Assembly: GCF_003815675.1 (NCBI RefSeq) | Contig: NZ_CP033918.1 | Coordinates: 2,418,001-2,482,000 of the forward strand | Length of the DNA stretch: 64,000 nt | Direction of reading: 5' to 3' | DNA from: Chryseobacterium sp. G0186 | GTDB lineage: Bacteria > Bacteroidota > Bacteroidia > Flavobacteriales > Weeksellaceae | In this document: positions 27,278 through 35,289 of the stretch, in pieces | Position numbering within the stretch: the first letter of the stretch is position 1 | Layout: every line of letters begins with the position of its first letter | The notes under the pieces: model-generated | Database searches by the model: none | What the model was told of the DNA's origin: nothing | The model's input: only the letters and a program-made list of their open reading frames with translations | Translations under genes and position numbers: made by a program

Positions 27278-28627
27278 ATGGCAAAACTGAAAACGGCATA
27301 TTTCTGTCAAAACTGCGGAACACAATATTCTCAATGGATGGGACAATGCAAAAATTGTGGAGAATGGAATACCTTAGTGGAAGAAGTTGTGGAAAAGACT
27401 TCTCACAAGGCTGTACCGTTCTCAAAAACCAAGCAACACGTCATCAATATCATTGAGGTGGAAACCAGTGAAGAACCAAGAATAAAAACGCCGTCCGAAG
27501 AACTGAACCGCGTGTTGGGAGGGGGAATTGTACTAGGTTCCGTTACCCTGATCGGCGGTGAACCGGGAATCGGGAAATCTACTCTTCTGTTGCAGCTTGC
27601 CTTAAAAATGAAGAAAAAAATCTTCTATGTTTCCGGGGAAGAAAGTGCCTCTCAGATTAAAATGAGAGCCGACAGACTAACGGATATTCAAAATCCAAAC
27701 TGTTTTCTTTTTACTGAAACCTCACTGGAAAAAATTCTTCACGAAGCCAAAAAACTGGAGCCGGATTTTATGATCATCGATTCCATCCAGACGCTTCAGT
27801 CCCAGCTTATCGAAAGCTCACCGGGAACAGTTTCCCAAATCCGGGAATGCTCCAATGAGATTATTAAATATGCCAAGGAAAATAGTATTCCTGTATTTTT
27901 GGTAGGTCACATCACCAAAGATGGTCAGATTGCCGGGCCAAAGGTTTTGGAACACATGGTAGATGTGGTTTTAAACTTTGACGGAGACCGAAATCATCTT
28001 TTCAGACTATTGAGGGCCAATAAAAACCGTTTTGGTTCTACTTCTGAAATTGGAATTTATGAAATGGTTTCCCAGGGATTAAAAGAAATAAAAAATCCGT
28101 CTGAAATTCTTATCACAAAGAAATTTGAGGAACTTTCCGGAAACTCAGTTGCCGTAACTTTGGAGGGAAACAGACCTATGCTTCTGGAAATCCAGGCATT
28201 GGTAAGTACCGCGGTTTATGGTACACCACAGAGAAGCTCTACAGGATTTGATTCAAAAAGACTGAATATGCTTTTGGCGGTGCTTGAAAAACGAGCTGGC
28301 TTCCAACTGGGTGCCAAGGACGTCTTTTTAAATATTACAGGAGGAATAAAAACAGATGATCCCGCCCTGGATTTGGCAGTCATTGCATCTGTTCTCTCAT
28401 CTAATGAAGATATCGCTATTTCTGAACATTACTGCTTTGCCGGAGAGATTGGATTAAGTGGAGAAATTCGCCCGGTTGCTCAAGCTGAACAGAGAATTAC
28501 TGAAGCTGAAAAACTTGGGTATGAAAAGATATTCGTTTCCAATCTTAATAAAATTCCGAAGAGAAAATTCGGAATCAAAATTGAAGAGGTGAGTAAAATT
28601 GAGGATTTCCACGAAAGGCTTTTCTAG
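27278..28627 (+). CDS. radA: DNA repair protein RadA
   Basis: RecA-like ATPase assisting branch migration in recombination; 449 residues. N-terminal C4 zinc finger (Cys10, 13, 24, 27), Walker A G-G-E-P-G-I-G-K-S-T near 92-101, the RadA-specific K-N-R-F-G motif, and a C-terminal Lon-protease-like domain. The possible promoter TAACTTCG (27266-27273) lies only five bases before the ATG, suggesting a leaderless or nearly leaderless mRNA. The next gene starts 3 bases after the stop. Confidence 0.97.
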   Translation: MAKLKTAYFCQNCGTQYSQWMGQCKNCGEWNTLVEEVVEKTSHKAVPFSKTKQHVINIIEVETSEEPRIKTPSEELNRVLGGGIVLGSVTLIGGEPGIGKSTLLLQLALKMKKKIFYVSGEESASQIKMRADRLTDIQNPNCFLFTETSLEKILHEAKKLEPDFMIIDSIQTLQSQLIESSPGTVSQIRECSNEIIKYAKENSIPVFLVGHITKDGQIAGPKVLEHMVDVVLNFDGDRNHLFRLLRANKNRFGSTSEIGIYEMVSQGLKEIKNPSEILITKKFEELSGNSVAVTLEGNRPMLLEIQALVSTAVYGTPQRSSTGFDSKRLNMLLAVLEKRAGFQLGAKDVFLNITGGIKTDDPALDLAVIASVLSSNEDIAISEHYCFAGEIGLSGEIRPVAQAEQRITEAEKLGYEKIFVSNLNKIPKRKFGIKIEEVSKIEDFHERLF

Positions 28628-28630
28628 ATC

Positions 28631-29299
28631 ATGAAAACCAATATTCGGGAATATTACAGCAACCTTGCTGAATCCTATGATGAAAACCGGTTCGGAAATT
28701 CATATGGGAAATATATTGACCGTCAGGAAAGAACTTTCTTACAATCTTTTTTTCAGGACAAGAGGTATTCAAAAGTTCTGGATCTGGGATGCGGAACAGG
28801 CAGGCTATTGAATTTTGCTACTCACGGAACAGATTTCAGTGAAAAAATGCTGAATGTCGCCCGACAAAAATATCCTGATAAAAAACTAATGTTGGGAGAA
28901 ATTTCAGGCATTCCATTTTATGATGAATTTGAATGTATTTTCTGTTTTCATGTCATCATGCACCAAAATCAGGAGGAGACAAAGGCTTTTTTAAATGAAT
29001 GTCATCAGAAGTTAAGTAAAAATGGAACCTTAATCTTTGATTATCCTGTAAAAACCAGAAAGAAATCGGTTTCCCCACGAGAAGACTGGCATGCCGGCAA
29101 CAGCTTTTCTGCACTCGATATTTTACAGCTTTCAAGAGATAAATGGGTCGTTAAAAATACAACAGGAGTTCTATTCTTTCCTATTCACAGGTTTCCAAAA
29201 ACAGTAAGAAAATTCTTTCTTCCGCTGGATATTTTGCTTTGCCGAACTTTCCTGAAAAACTGGGCTTCTTATCACATTACCGTTTTAGAAAAGCAATGA
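28631..29299 (+). CDS. Class I SAM-dependent methyltransferase
   Basis: 222 residues. Motif I L-D-L-G-C-G-T-G-R-L at about 52-61, an acidic T-D-F-S-E-K-M motif II, and a C-F-H-V-I-M-H-Q segment in place of motif IV identify a methyltransferase-11/25-type fold. The substrate is not evident. It follows radA by 3 bases and overlaps the VanW-like gene start by ATGA, so radA, this gene, the VanW-like gene and the acpH-like gene form one tight operon. Confidence 0.88.
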   Translation: MKTNIREYYSNLAESYDENRFGNSYGKYIDRQERTFLQSFFQDKRYSKVLDLGCGTGRLLNFATHGTDFSEKMLNVARQKYPDKKLMLGEISGIPFYDEFECIFCFHVIMHQNQEETKAFLNECHQKLSKNGTLIFDYPVKTRKKSVSPREDWHAGNSFSALDILQLSRDKWVVKNTTGVLFFPIHRFPKTVRKFFLPLDILLCRTFLKNWASYHITVLEKQ

Positions 29300-30003
29300 G
29301 ACAGCTGTTGAAAAAATGGATTCCAACCTCATGGAAACTGCAGATAAAACTTTTGCAGCGGTATTTCGGTGAACGGAAAAATAATCATTCTTATCCCACG
29401 AAATATACGACCGAAAATATTGGTGAACATTCTGTAAGGCTTCAACAGGTTATTAAAAAGGGAGAGTTTCACCAGAATAAAATTCATAATTTAAAAGTGG
29501 TTGGAAATAAAATCAACCATCTGGTCATCTATCCCGGAGAGGTTTTTTCTTTCTGGAAAATGATTGGAAAACCGAGTGAAAGGAATCATTTTAAGGAGGG
29601 TAGAAATTTAATCAGAAATAATATTTCAAGTGATGTTGGCGGCGGAATCTGTCAGTTTTCTTCTATTTTATATTATTTATCTCTTCAATCCGGATTAAAG
29701 ATATTGGAACGGTTCCCGCACTCCATGGATATTTATAAGGAGGAAGAACGTTTTACTCCTTTAGGTTCAGATTGTACGGTAGTTTATGGCTATAAAGACC
29801 TGCAGATTCAGAATATTTTTCCGTTTCCTGTTCAGCTTAAATGTATGATTAATGAGGATGAACTTCATCTCAGTCTGATCTCTCCGAATGAATTGATTTT
29901 AAATACCATTGAATTCCAATATTTTGAAACTGAAAAAGGAGTATGGGTGGAAACATTAAGCAATAGCAAAACTTTATTTAAAAATTTCTATATTCGTTTA
30001 TGA
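29296..30003 (+). CDS. VanW-family protein
   Basis: 235 residues from ATG 29296, which overlaps the preceding stop as ATGA; an earlier in-frame start inside the methyltransferase gene is less likely. The VanW core is visible: P-G-E-V-F-S-F-W-K, G-G-G-I-C-Q-F-S-S-I-L-Y-Y and a basic R-F-P-H-S-M-D. VanW was first seen in a vancomycin-resistance cluster, but its biochemical function is unknown and the family is widespread without resistance; here nothing suggests resistance. No signal peptide or membrane helix is obvious. Confidence 0.88.
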   Translation: MRQLLKKWIPTSWKLQIKLLQRYFGERKNNHSYPTKYTTENIGEHSVRLQQVIKKGEFHQNKIHNLKVVGNKINHLVIYPGEVFSFWKMIGKPSERNHFKEGRNLIRNNISSDVGGGICQFSSILYYLSLQSGLKILERFPHSMDIYKEEERFTPLGSDCTVVYGYKDLQIQNIFPFPVQLKCMINEDELHLSLISPNELILNTIEFQYFETEKGVWVETLSNSKTLFKNFYIRL

Positions 30004-30593
30004 ATTATCTGGCTCATTCCTTTCTCACTTTTACCGACGGACAAATTGTTGGTCAGTTTTTGGAAGACTTTATCCGAAATAAGGAACGTTTTTCTTTTCC
30101 AAAGGATATTCAGGATGGAATTACCCTGCACAGAGCCATCGATACATTCACCGACTCCCACCCTGCCATTCATGAAGCTAAAAAGGTATTTGCCCCGCTG
30201 GTAAGATTGTATGCCGGTGCATTTGTAGATGTTTCTATGGATTATTTTGTCGCTAATGATCTTTCTCTGCACTCTCTTACGGAATGGAAAACACATTCCC
30301 TAAAGGTTTACAGCGTATTGAACGCCAATGAGCAATGGTTACCTGAGAATTTCAAAAAAATGCTGGTCAAAATGGAGCATGACGACTGGCTTTATAATTA
30401 CCGTGAGGACTGGGGTATTAAATTCAGCATCCAAAATGTCCTGAACAAAGCAAAATATCTGGATAAAGACATCCCCGTTTTTGAAGCCTTTTTAGAAAAC
30501 AAAAAATATCTTCAGCAATGCTATGATGATTTTTTTCCTGATCTGATGGCACATGCCAAGGAAATCAACACGCTGATTCAGCTGGAAAATTAG
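30000..30593 (+). CDS. AcpH-like acyl carrier protein phosphodiesterase (DUF479)
   Basis: 197 residues. The N-terminal M-N-Y-L-A-H-S, then G-Q-F-L-E-D-F, L-H-R-A-I-D-T-F-T-D-S-H and the central V-R-L-Y-A-G-A-F-V-D-V are typical of AcpH/YajB (HD-like fold), which removes phosphopantetheine from acyl carrier protein. The usual A-G-N-F-x-G-D-F is represented by V-G-Q-F-L-E-D-F. It overlaps the previous gene by ATGA and its end overlaps the convergent DUF6702 gene by four bases, leaving no room for a terminator between them. Confidence 0.85.
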   Translation: MNYLAHSFLTFTDGQIVGQFLEDFIRNKERFSFPKDIQDGITLHRAIDTFTDSHPAIHEAKKVFAPLVRLYAGAFVDVSMDYFVANDLSLHSLTEWKTHSLKVYSVLNANEQWLPENFKKMLVKMEHDDWLYNYREDWGIKFSIQNVLNKAKYLDKDIPVFEAFLENKKYLQQCYDDFFPDLMAHAKEINTLIQLEN

Positions 30594-31105
30594 AACTGTT
30601 TGTAAAGATAACGGTTGGGATATGATAATTTCTCACTCTTTCTTTCTCCATTGACGATGATATGGACAATATTAATCTGATCATCAAATAGGTTATACAG
30701 AAAGCTTACTGCTGCTTCTACTTTTTTTGGATTGGTGACCGGTTCAGATTCAAGAAATACATTGACGGATTCCTGATCTTCTTCATATCCGATATAGTTT
30801 ACTTTCAGGAATTTGTTATCTGTTTTTAGCTTAAAATATTCCTGACAATATTTTGGCAGGGATTCATTAAACTTAGATTTATATTTTTCATCATTAAAGT
30901 GAAAAGGACCTCCATATTTTTTACTTAATCCATTTTCCATATCATCCAGAAAAAAGCGTCCGGTCACTTCAAATGTCTTAGACTTTGAGTTATAATTGAT
31001 CTCTACAGACCCTACATGGTATGGATGAAAAGCCTTTCTTTCTACAAAGCTTTGGAAGAAAACGGTTAGGGACAAAAGAAATGAGAAAAAGATTTTATTA
31101 AACAT
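30590..31105 (-). CDS. DUF6702-family secreted protein
   Basis: 171 residues with an N-terminal signal peptide (F-F-S-F-L-L-S-L-T-V-F-F). The mature part begins H-P-Y-H-V-G-S-V-E-I-N-Y and has the alternating beta pattern of the DUF6702 family, usually encoded beside M1 peptidase genes in Flavobacteriia. Here a HupE-like and an M1 peptidase gene lie 3.4 to 4.2 kb further on, with the subtilase in between, so the usual neighbourhood appears split. Function unknown. Confidence 0.78.
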   Translation of the reverse strand: MFNKIFFSFLLSLTVFFQSFVERKAFHPYHVGSVEINYNSKSKTFEVTGRFFLDDMENGLSKKYGGPFHFNDEKYKSKFNESLPKYCQEYFKLKTDNKFLKVNYIGYEEDQESVNVFLESEPVTNPKKVEAAVSFLYNLFDDQINIVHIIVNGERKSEKLSYPNRYLYKQF

Positions 31106-31121
31106 CCATTTTATTTTGTAA

Positions 31122-31129
31122 CAAATATA
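31122..31129 (-). promoter_or_regulatory. Promoter -7 element of the DUF6702 gene
   Basis: Minus-strand TATATTTG, exact TAnnTTTG match, 17 bases before the ATG at 31105. It directly abuts the terminator of the subtilase gene. Confidence 0.5.
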
Positions 31130-31158
31130 AAAAAAGCAGCAGTTATAGAAACTGCTGC
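31129..31158 (-). terminator. Terminator of the subtilase gene
   Basis: Minus strand GCAGCAGTT and AACTGCTGC arms (nine pairs, five-base loop) followed by a T run (complement of 31129-31135), 30 bases past the subtilase stop. Confidence 0.9.
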
Positions 31159-31187
31159 CTTTATTTATTATTCAATGGAATGGAAAC

Positions 31188-34100
31188 TTATTCTTTAATT
31201 ACTTTTTTAGTAAATGTAGTATTGTCATTCAATACAACTGTAAATACATAGGTTCCTTTCACTAATTCTGATACATTAATTCTGTTTGAATTGGTATTTA
31301 CTCCAACAGTTTTGATCAGTTTTCCTGAAGCGTCATAAATGGTTACTGTACCTTTAGAATGTCTTCCTAACATCACATTTACAAAGTCCTTAGCCGGATT
31401 TGGTGTAATGTTTACCTCTGAATTCAATTTTACATCTGATGTCCCTAAGGTCTCACTTGTTTTCACAAAATACCCACCAAAACCTGTTGACTGGAAGCTT
31501 ACTTCCCAATATTGGTAAGTTTCATTCCATACAATATCTGCAGCACTAGGCGTAATAACAGTTGCAGGGCCTCCAAATGAAGCTACAGTACCGGTTGTAC
31601 TTGTTCCTGCATATTTTTCCACAATAAGATTTGCTTTATTGGCATTATCACTAGGAGAAGTAGGGAGTTTTATAACACTTGTTTGGTTGTAGGCATCAAA
31701 ATCTGCTTGTTTAAAGTACAAAGTTACTTTTCCTGTAGCGGTTGTAGGGTTTGTTGCAGGATTCATTTCAAATCTTCTTGAAACATAGTTCGGCTGCACA
31801 TTATCTACCCATACTTTTGAAGTTACATTTCCTGTTACTGTACTTGCGGTTTCTTTTTCTACTCTTGAAATTAACTGACATGCATTTGTAAAATAATTAT
31901 ATCCGTTTGCTACTGAAGCTGTTTTAGTCTGGTTGGATGTTGCCAGGTTTTTCACCTCAGCTATATTTTCGTACACTGTGGCTCTCATTTTAAGATCAAA
32001 AGTTCTTGCCAACCAACTTGTTCCGTCTGTTGATGTTTTGCTACGTCCGCTTACTGCAATAGATTCATTTTTAATTGCTACTCTGCCGGCTAAGCCATTG
32101 ATTACAATATAGAAATCTTTGCCTGTCACCATTTGAATATTTAAACCAGACAGATCAACATAATTCCATGTAAATCTCTGAACATCATTAACCCACGATG
32201 AAACTGTTTTTGTTGCAATAATATCTCCAGGATCTCCGTTAGCATTTACTTTTCTTATTTGAATGTCTACTGCTAAATCACTAGGAATTGCACCAGATCC
32301 TGTTGTAAATGAAAATCCACCCAATTTACCTGTTAGTGTTGGAGTATATCGAACAGCCAATGCCATATTATCAAAATTACTGGCAGCACTGTTATTTTCT
32401 GTATTAGCAATAATGTAAGGCTCATCATAAGTAACCACTTCAAAATTAGATTTTACACATCCTAATTCATCAGTAACCGCCTTATAGATATCTAGCTTTC
32501 CGTACCCCCATCTTGCGTTGGGAATATTCCCTGTTGCACCGTCTTTTCTTGCATTGGAAGTAAGGCGGGTCTTAACCTGTGCAGCAGTTAATGTCGGATT
32601 TGCCTGAAGCAATAATCCCACAGCTCCTGCAACTCCAGGAGCAGACATGCTTGTTCCCTGATTTTTTACATAATAATTGGTATTGGCAATAATATCTGTA
32701 GCTGCCGGTGCAGAATTACTGGATCTTGAAGAAATTACAACCTGCCCTGAACCTGTGATCTCAGGTTTTTGAAAATTATCAACCCTTGGTCCCTGTGCAC
32801 TAAATGGAGATATGGATTCTTGCGGCGTAGGATACAAATATCCTCCCGCAGGCGCATACCAACTTGCTCTTCCCATATAAGAAGCTACGGTAATTGCACT
32901 AGATGCATTTCCGGGAGTTCCTACAATATATTCATTATCACCGTTCTGCAAGGTAGTCGCTACTCCTTGACTATAAAGCCATCCGTGTGTATTGATTGTT
33001 TGCGTTCCATTATTCGTAATTTCCAGTGTATAGTTTCCCTGGCAATTGGCCGTAGATCCTGCAACTCTGCTTACAATTAGCTGAACGTAGCGTTTATTGT
33101 TGTCGGTACCCCAATAATTATACATAGTAGCCGTAAAGCCTCCTCCCAATATACTATGTGCAGTATTTGTACTTATATTTTGTATATATTGCTGGCCATC
33201 AGGAGCCGTTAATTTTGCAGTAACCTCTGTATTGTCGTTAGCATACATCAGGAAACCAAATATTGAGGCTGTAGAAGTATTACTTGCTACTGTAAAGGCA
33301 TAAGTTTGTGCACCACCTGCCTCTATATCTACTTTTCTATGAAGATTGGCTCCATAATCATTCCCGGCAGAGATAACAACTACCCTTCCCGGTCCTGAAG
33401 AGGTAAAATCATTAACAGCTACTTCGTGAGAAGATGTACCATCATGGGCACTTCCCTGTCCTCCGATACTCATGTTAACAACAATTGGTTTATTTAAAGC
33501 TGTTGCTACATTCTTGAAATAGGTCAGGGCATTAATTGTATTGGTGGTAGGAAAAGATCCGTTTCCTCCTTTTACAAAAACAATATCTGCTTCAGGCGAG
33601 AATCCTTTATGCCTCTTATCTGCATAACCCGCTCCATTTCCTGCTGCTGTTCCTGCTACGTGGGTTCCGTGTCCATTGGTATCATTTTCACGAACAAATC
33701 CTGCAGGAGTACCATCCAGTTCATCTTCAATTTGAGTTCTTGTATACTCCACTCCTGTTGAGAAGCCTGTTGGAGATACCTCAGCCCCTTGAGGTGTTAA
33801 AGTCTGATCCCAGATTGAAACGATTCTACTTTTTGTCTGATCATCTGCTTTTCTGAAGTCAGGATGTTTCCAGTCTATTCCTGTATCATAAACCCCTACC
33901 AAAACTCCTGTTCCATTGTAAGAAGTATTATTAAAAGCTCCATCCTGTAAAAGACTTGCTCCGGACTGAGCTCTGCTCACATCATTATGCAGCTCATCAA
34001 ATGTAGGAGCCATTACTGATGTTACATAGGGTAACCTCGTCAGTTTTTCAATATCTTCAATGGTAACCAAAGCGGTAGAAAAGTTTGGCAACTGGCTCTG

Positions 34101-34421
34101 AACTAAAAATCCATCAGATTTTAGTTTTTCTGGATTCTTAGTATAGATAATACATGAGTACATTGTTTGTGCTCCTTTTGAAGTCACCACCAAATGCTGA
34201 TCCAGTTTCATATCAGCGGATTCCATTCCTTTTATGGTATTTCCTTTTGTCAGATTCTCTTTATTTTTTAATAAAATATCAAATCGGGAATCTAATTTTT
34301 GTACCTGTCCATAAAAACCATAGGAATATAACCCTAAAAAGGCAACTGTAGCATTTTTAAGGAGCCTCGCTCCCCCATTTGAAATGCTTACTTTTGTAAA
34401 AAATAATTTCTTTAAATTCAT
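31188..34421 (-). CDS. Subtilisin-like S8 protease with T9SS sorting tag
   Basis: 1,077-residue secreted protease. A signal segment is followed by an inhibitor_I9-like propeptide region (to about 150) and the S8 domain with the full triad: Asp179 (V-Y-D-T-G-I-D), His251 (N-G-H-G-T-H-V-A-G) and Ser591 (G-T-S-M-S-A-P). A long insert between His and Ser contains a PA/beta-sandwich-like part. The last ~75 residues (I-T-P-N-P-A-K-D-F, then V-x-I-Y-D-A-S-G-K, ending T-K-K-V-I-K-E) are a type A T9SS sorting domain, so it is exported by the type IX system. Start ATG 34421 is chosen because K-K-L-F-F begins the signal; the upstream in-frame ATG adds 10 residues. Likely a nutritional or surface protease. 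Confidence 0.95.
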   Translation of the reverse strand: MNLKKLFFTKVSISNGGARLLKNATVAFLGLYSYGFYGQVQKLDSRFDILLKNKENLTKGNTIKGMESADMKLDQHLVVTSKGAQTMYSCIIYTKNPEKLKSDGFLVQSQLPNFSTALVTIEDIEKLTRLPYVTSVMAPTFDELHNDVSRAQSGASLLQDGAFNNTSYNGTGVLVGVYDTGIDWKHPDFRKADDQTKSRIVSIWDQTLTPQGAEVSPTGFSTGVEYTRTQIEDELDGTPAGFVRENDTNGHGTHVAGTAAGNGAGYADKRHKGFSPEADIVFVKGGNGSFPTTNTINALTYFKNVATALNKPIVVNMSIGGQGSAHDGTSSHEVAVNDFTSSGPGRVVVISAGNDYGANLHRKVDIEAGGAQTYAFTVASNTSTASIFGFLMYANDNTEVTAKLTAPDGQQYIQNISTNTAHSILGGGFTATMYNYWGTDNNKRYVQLIVSRVAGSTANCQGNYTLEITNNGTQTINTHGWLYSQGVATTLQNGDNEYIVGTPGNASSAITVASYMGRASWYAPAGGYLYPTPQESISPFSAQGPRVDNFQKPEITGSGQVVISSRSSNSAPAATDIIANTNYYVKNQGTSMSAPGVAGAVGLLLQANPTLTAAQVKTRLTSNARKDGATGNIPNARWGYGKLDIYKAVTDELGCVKSNFEVVTYDEPYIIANTENNSAASNFDNMALAVRYTPTLTGKLGGFSFTTGSGAIPSDLAVDIQIRKVNANGDPGDIIATKTVSSWVNDVQRFTWNYVDLSGLNIQMVTGKDFYIVINGLAGRVAIKNESIAVSGRSKTSTDGTSWLARTFDLKMRATVYENIAEVKNLATSNQTKTASVANGYNYFTNACQLISRVEKETASTVTGNVTSKVWVDNVQPNYVSRRFEMNPATNPTTATGKVTLYFKQADFDAYNQTSVIKLPTSPSDNANKANLIVEKYAGTSTTGTVASFGGPATVITPSAADIVWNETYQYWEVSFQSTGFGGYFVKTSETLGTSDVKLNSEVNITPNPAKDFVNVMLGRHSKGTVTIYDASGKLIKTVGVNTNSNRINVSELVKGTYVFTVVLNDNTTFTKKVIKE

Positions 34422-34560
34422 GTTATTTTTTTTAGCAATACAATAATACAAATTTTATTTCATTGTTTATTTATATAAATATTAACAAATATTATACGCT
34501 AAAAACTAACAATTTTAAAAAATTAACATAATAACAAAAAATTAATAATTCATCACTAAA

Positions 34561-35139
34561 ATGCAGGACTTTTTATTTTATTTAAACCTTGGCTGGGAAC
34601 ATATTATTTCTCTGGATGCCTTAGACCATCAATTATTTGTCTTGGCTTTGATTGCTATTTATTCTTACAGTGACTGGAAAAAAATACTGATTCTGGTAAC
34701 AGCATTTACTATTGGGCACTCTATCACACTAGCATTGAGCATTCTGGACGTTTTCAGGGTTCCGTCTGACTGGGTTGAATTTTTGATTCCATTGACCATT
34801 GTTATCACTTCGCTGGACAATATTATCATGAAAAACCAAAAACAGACTTTAATGCGGGCCAATTATTACCTTGCCCTGATCTTTGGTCTCATTCATGGGA
34901 TGGGATTTGCCAATACAGCAAGGGTTATGATTGCCAAAAGCCAAGGTATTGCGATTCCTTTACTGGGTTTTAATATTGGATTAGAACTGGGACAGATCGT
35001 TATTGTTTTTGCTATTTTAGTCGCCCTGTTTATTCTGCTAACCATTTTTAAGGTGAATAAAAAGGATTGGATTCTCTTTGTATCCTCCGGAGTATTTGCT
35101 TTATCTCTAAAAATGGCATTAGAAAGAATTCCTTTCTAA
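34561..35139 (+). CDS. HupE/UreJ-family membrane protein
   Basis: 192 residues, about six helices, with G-W-E-H-I-I-S-L-D-A-L-D-H-Q near the N-terminus and G-L-I-H-G-M-G-F-A in the middle, the His-containing motifs of the HupE/UreJ family (metal transport, often nickel or cobalt). No hydrogenase or urease gene lies nearby. In Flavobacteriia this gene commonly sits beside DUF6702 and M1 peptidase genes, as here. Substrate unknown. Confidence 0.85.
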   Translation: MQDFLFYLNLGWEHIISLDALDHQLFVLALIAIYSYSDWKKILILVTAFTIGHSITLALSILDVFRVPSDWVEFLIPLTIVITSLDNIIMKNQKQTLMRANYYLALIFGLIHGMGFANTARVMIAKSQGIAIPLLGFNIGLELGQIVIVFAILVALFILLTIFKVNKKDWILFVSSGVFALSLKMALERIPF

Positions 35140-35175
35140 ATGTGAAATATTTTCAATTTTTCAACGTCTTATTAT

Positions 35176-35183
35176 TATCTTTG
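35176..35183 (+). promoter_or_regulatory. Promoter -7 element of the M1 peptidase gene
   Basis: TATCTTTG, exact TAnnTTTG match in the 150-base gap before the peptidase; it implies a leader of about 100 bases. Confidence 0.45.
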
Positions 35184-35289
35184 ACTATTATTAAATCATT
35201 TCGGTTATGAAATTGCTATGATTTGTCTGCACAAGTTCCCATGAAGATAATGCGATTCCATATGGCCATTAAAAAATAAATAGTAACAT

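Noticed and set aside
29296..30003. Vancomycin-resistance function for the VanW-family gene
   Set aside because: VanW alone is widespread and no vanHAX-type genes are present.
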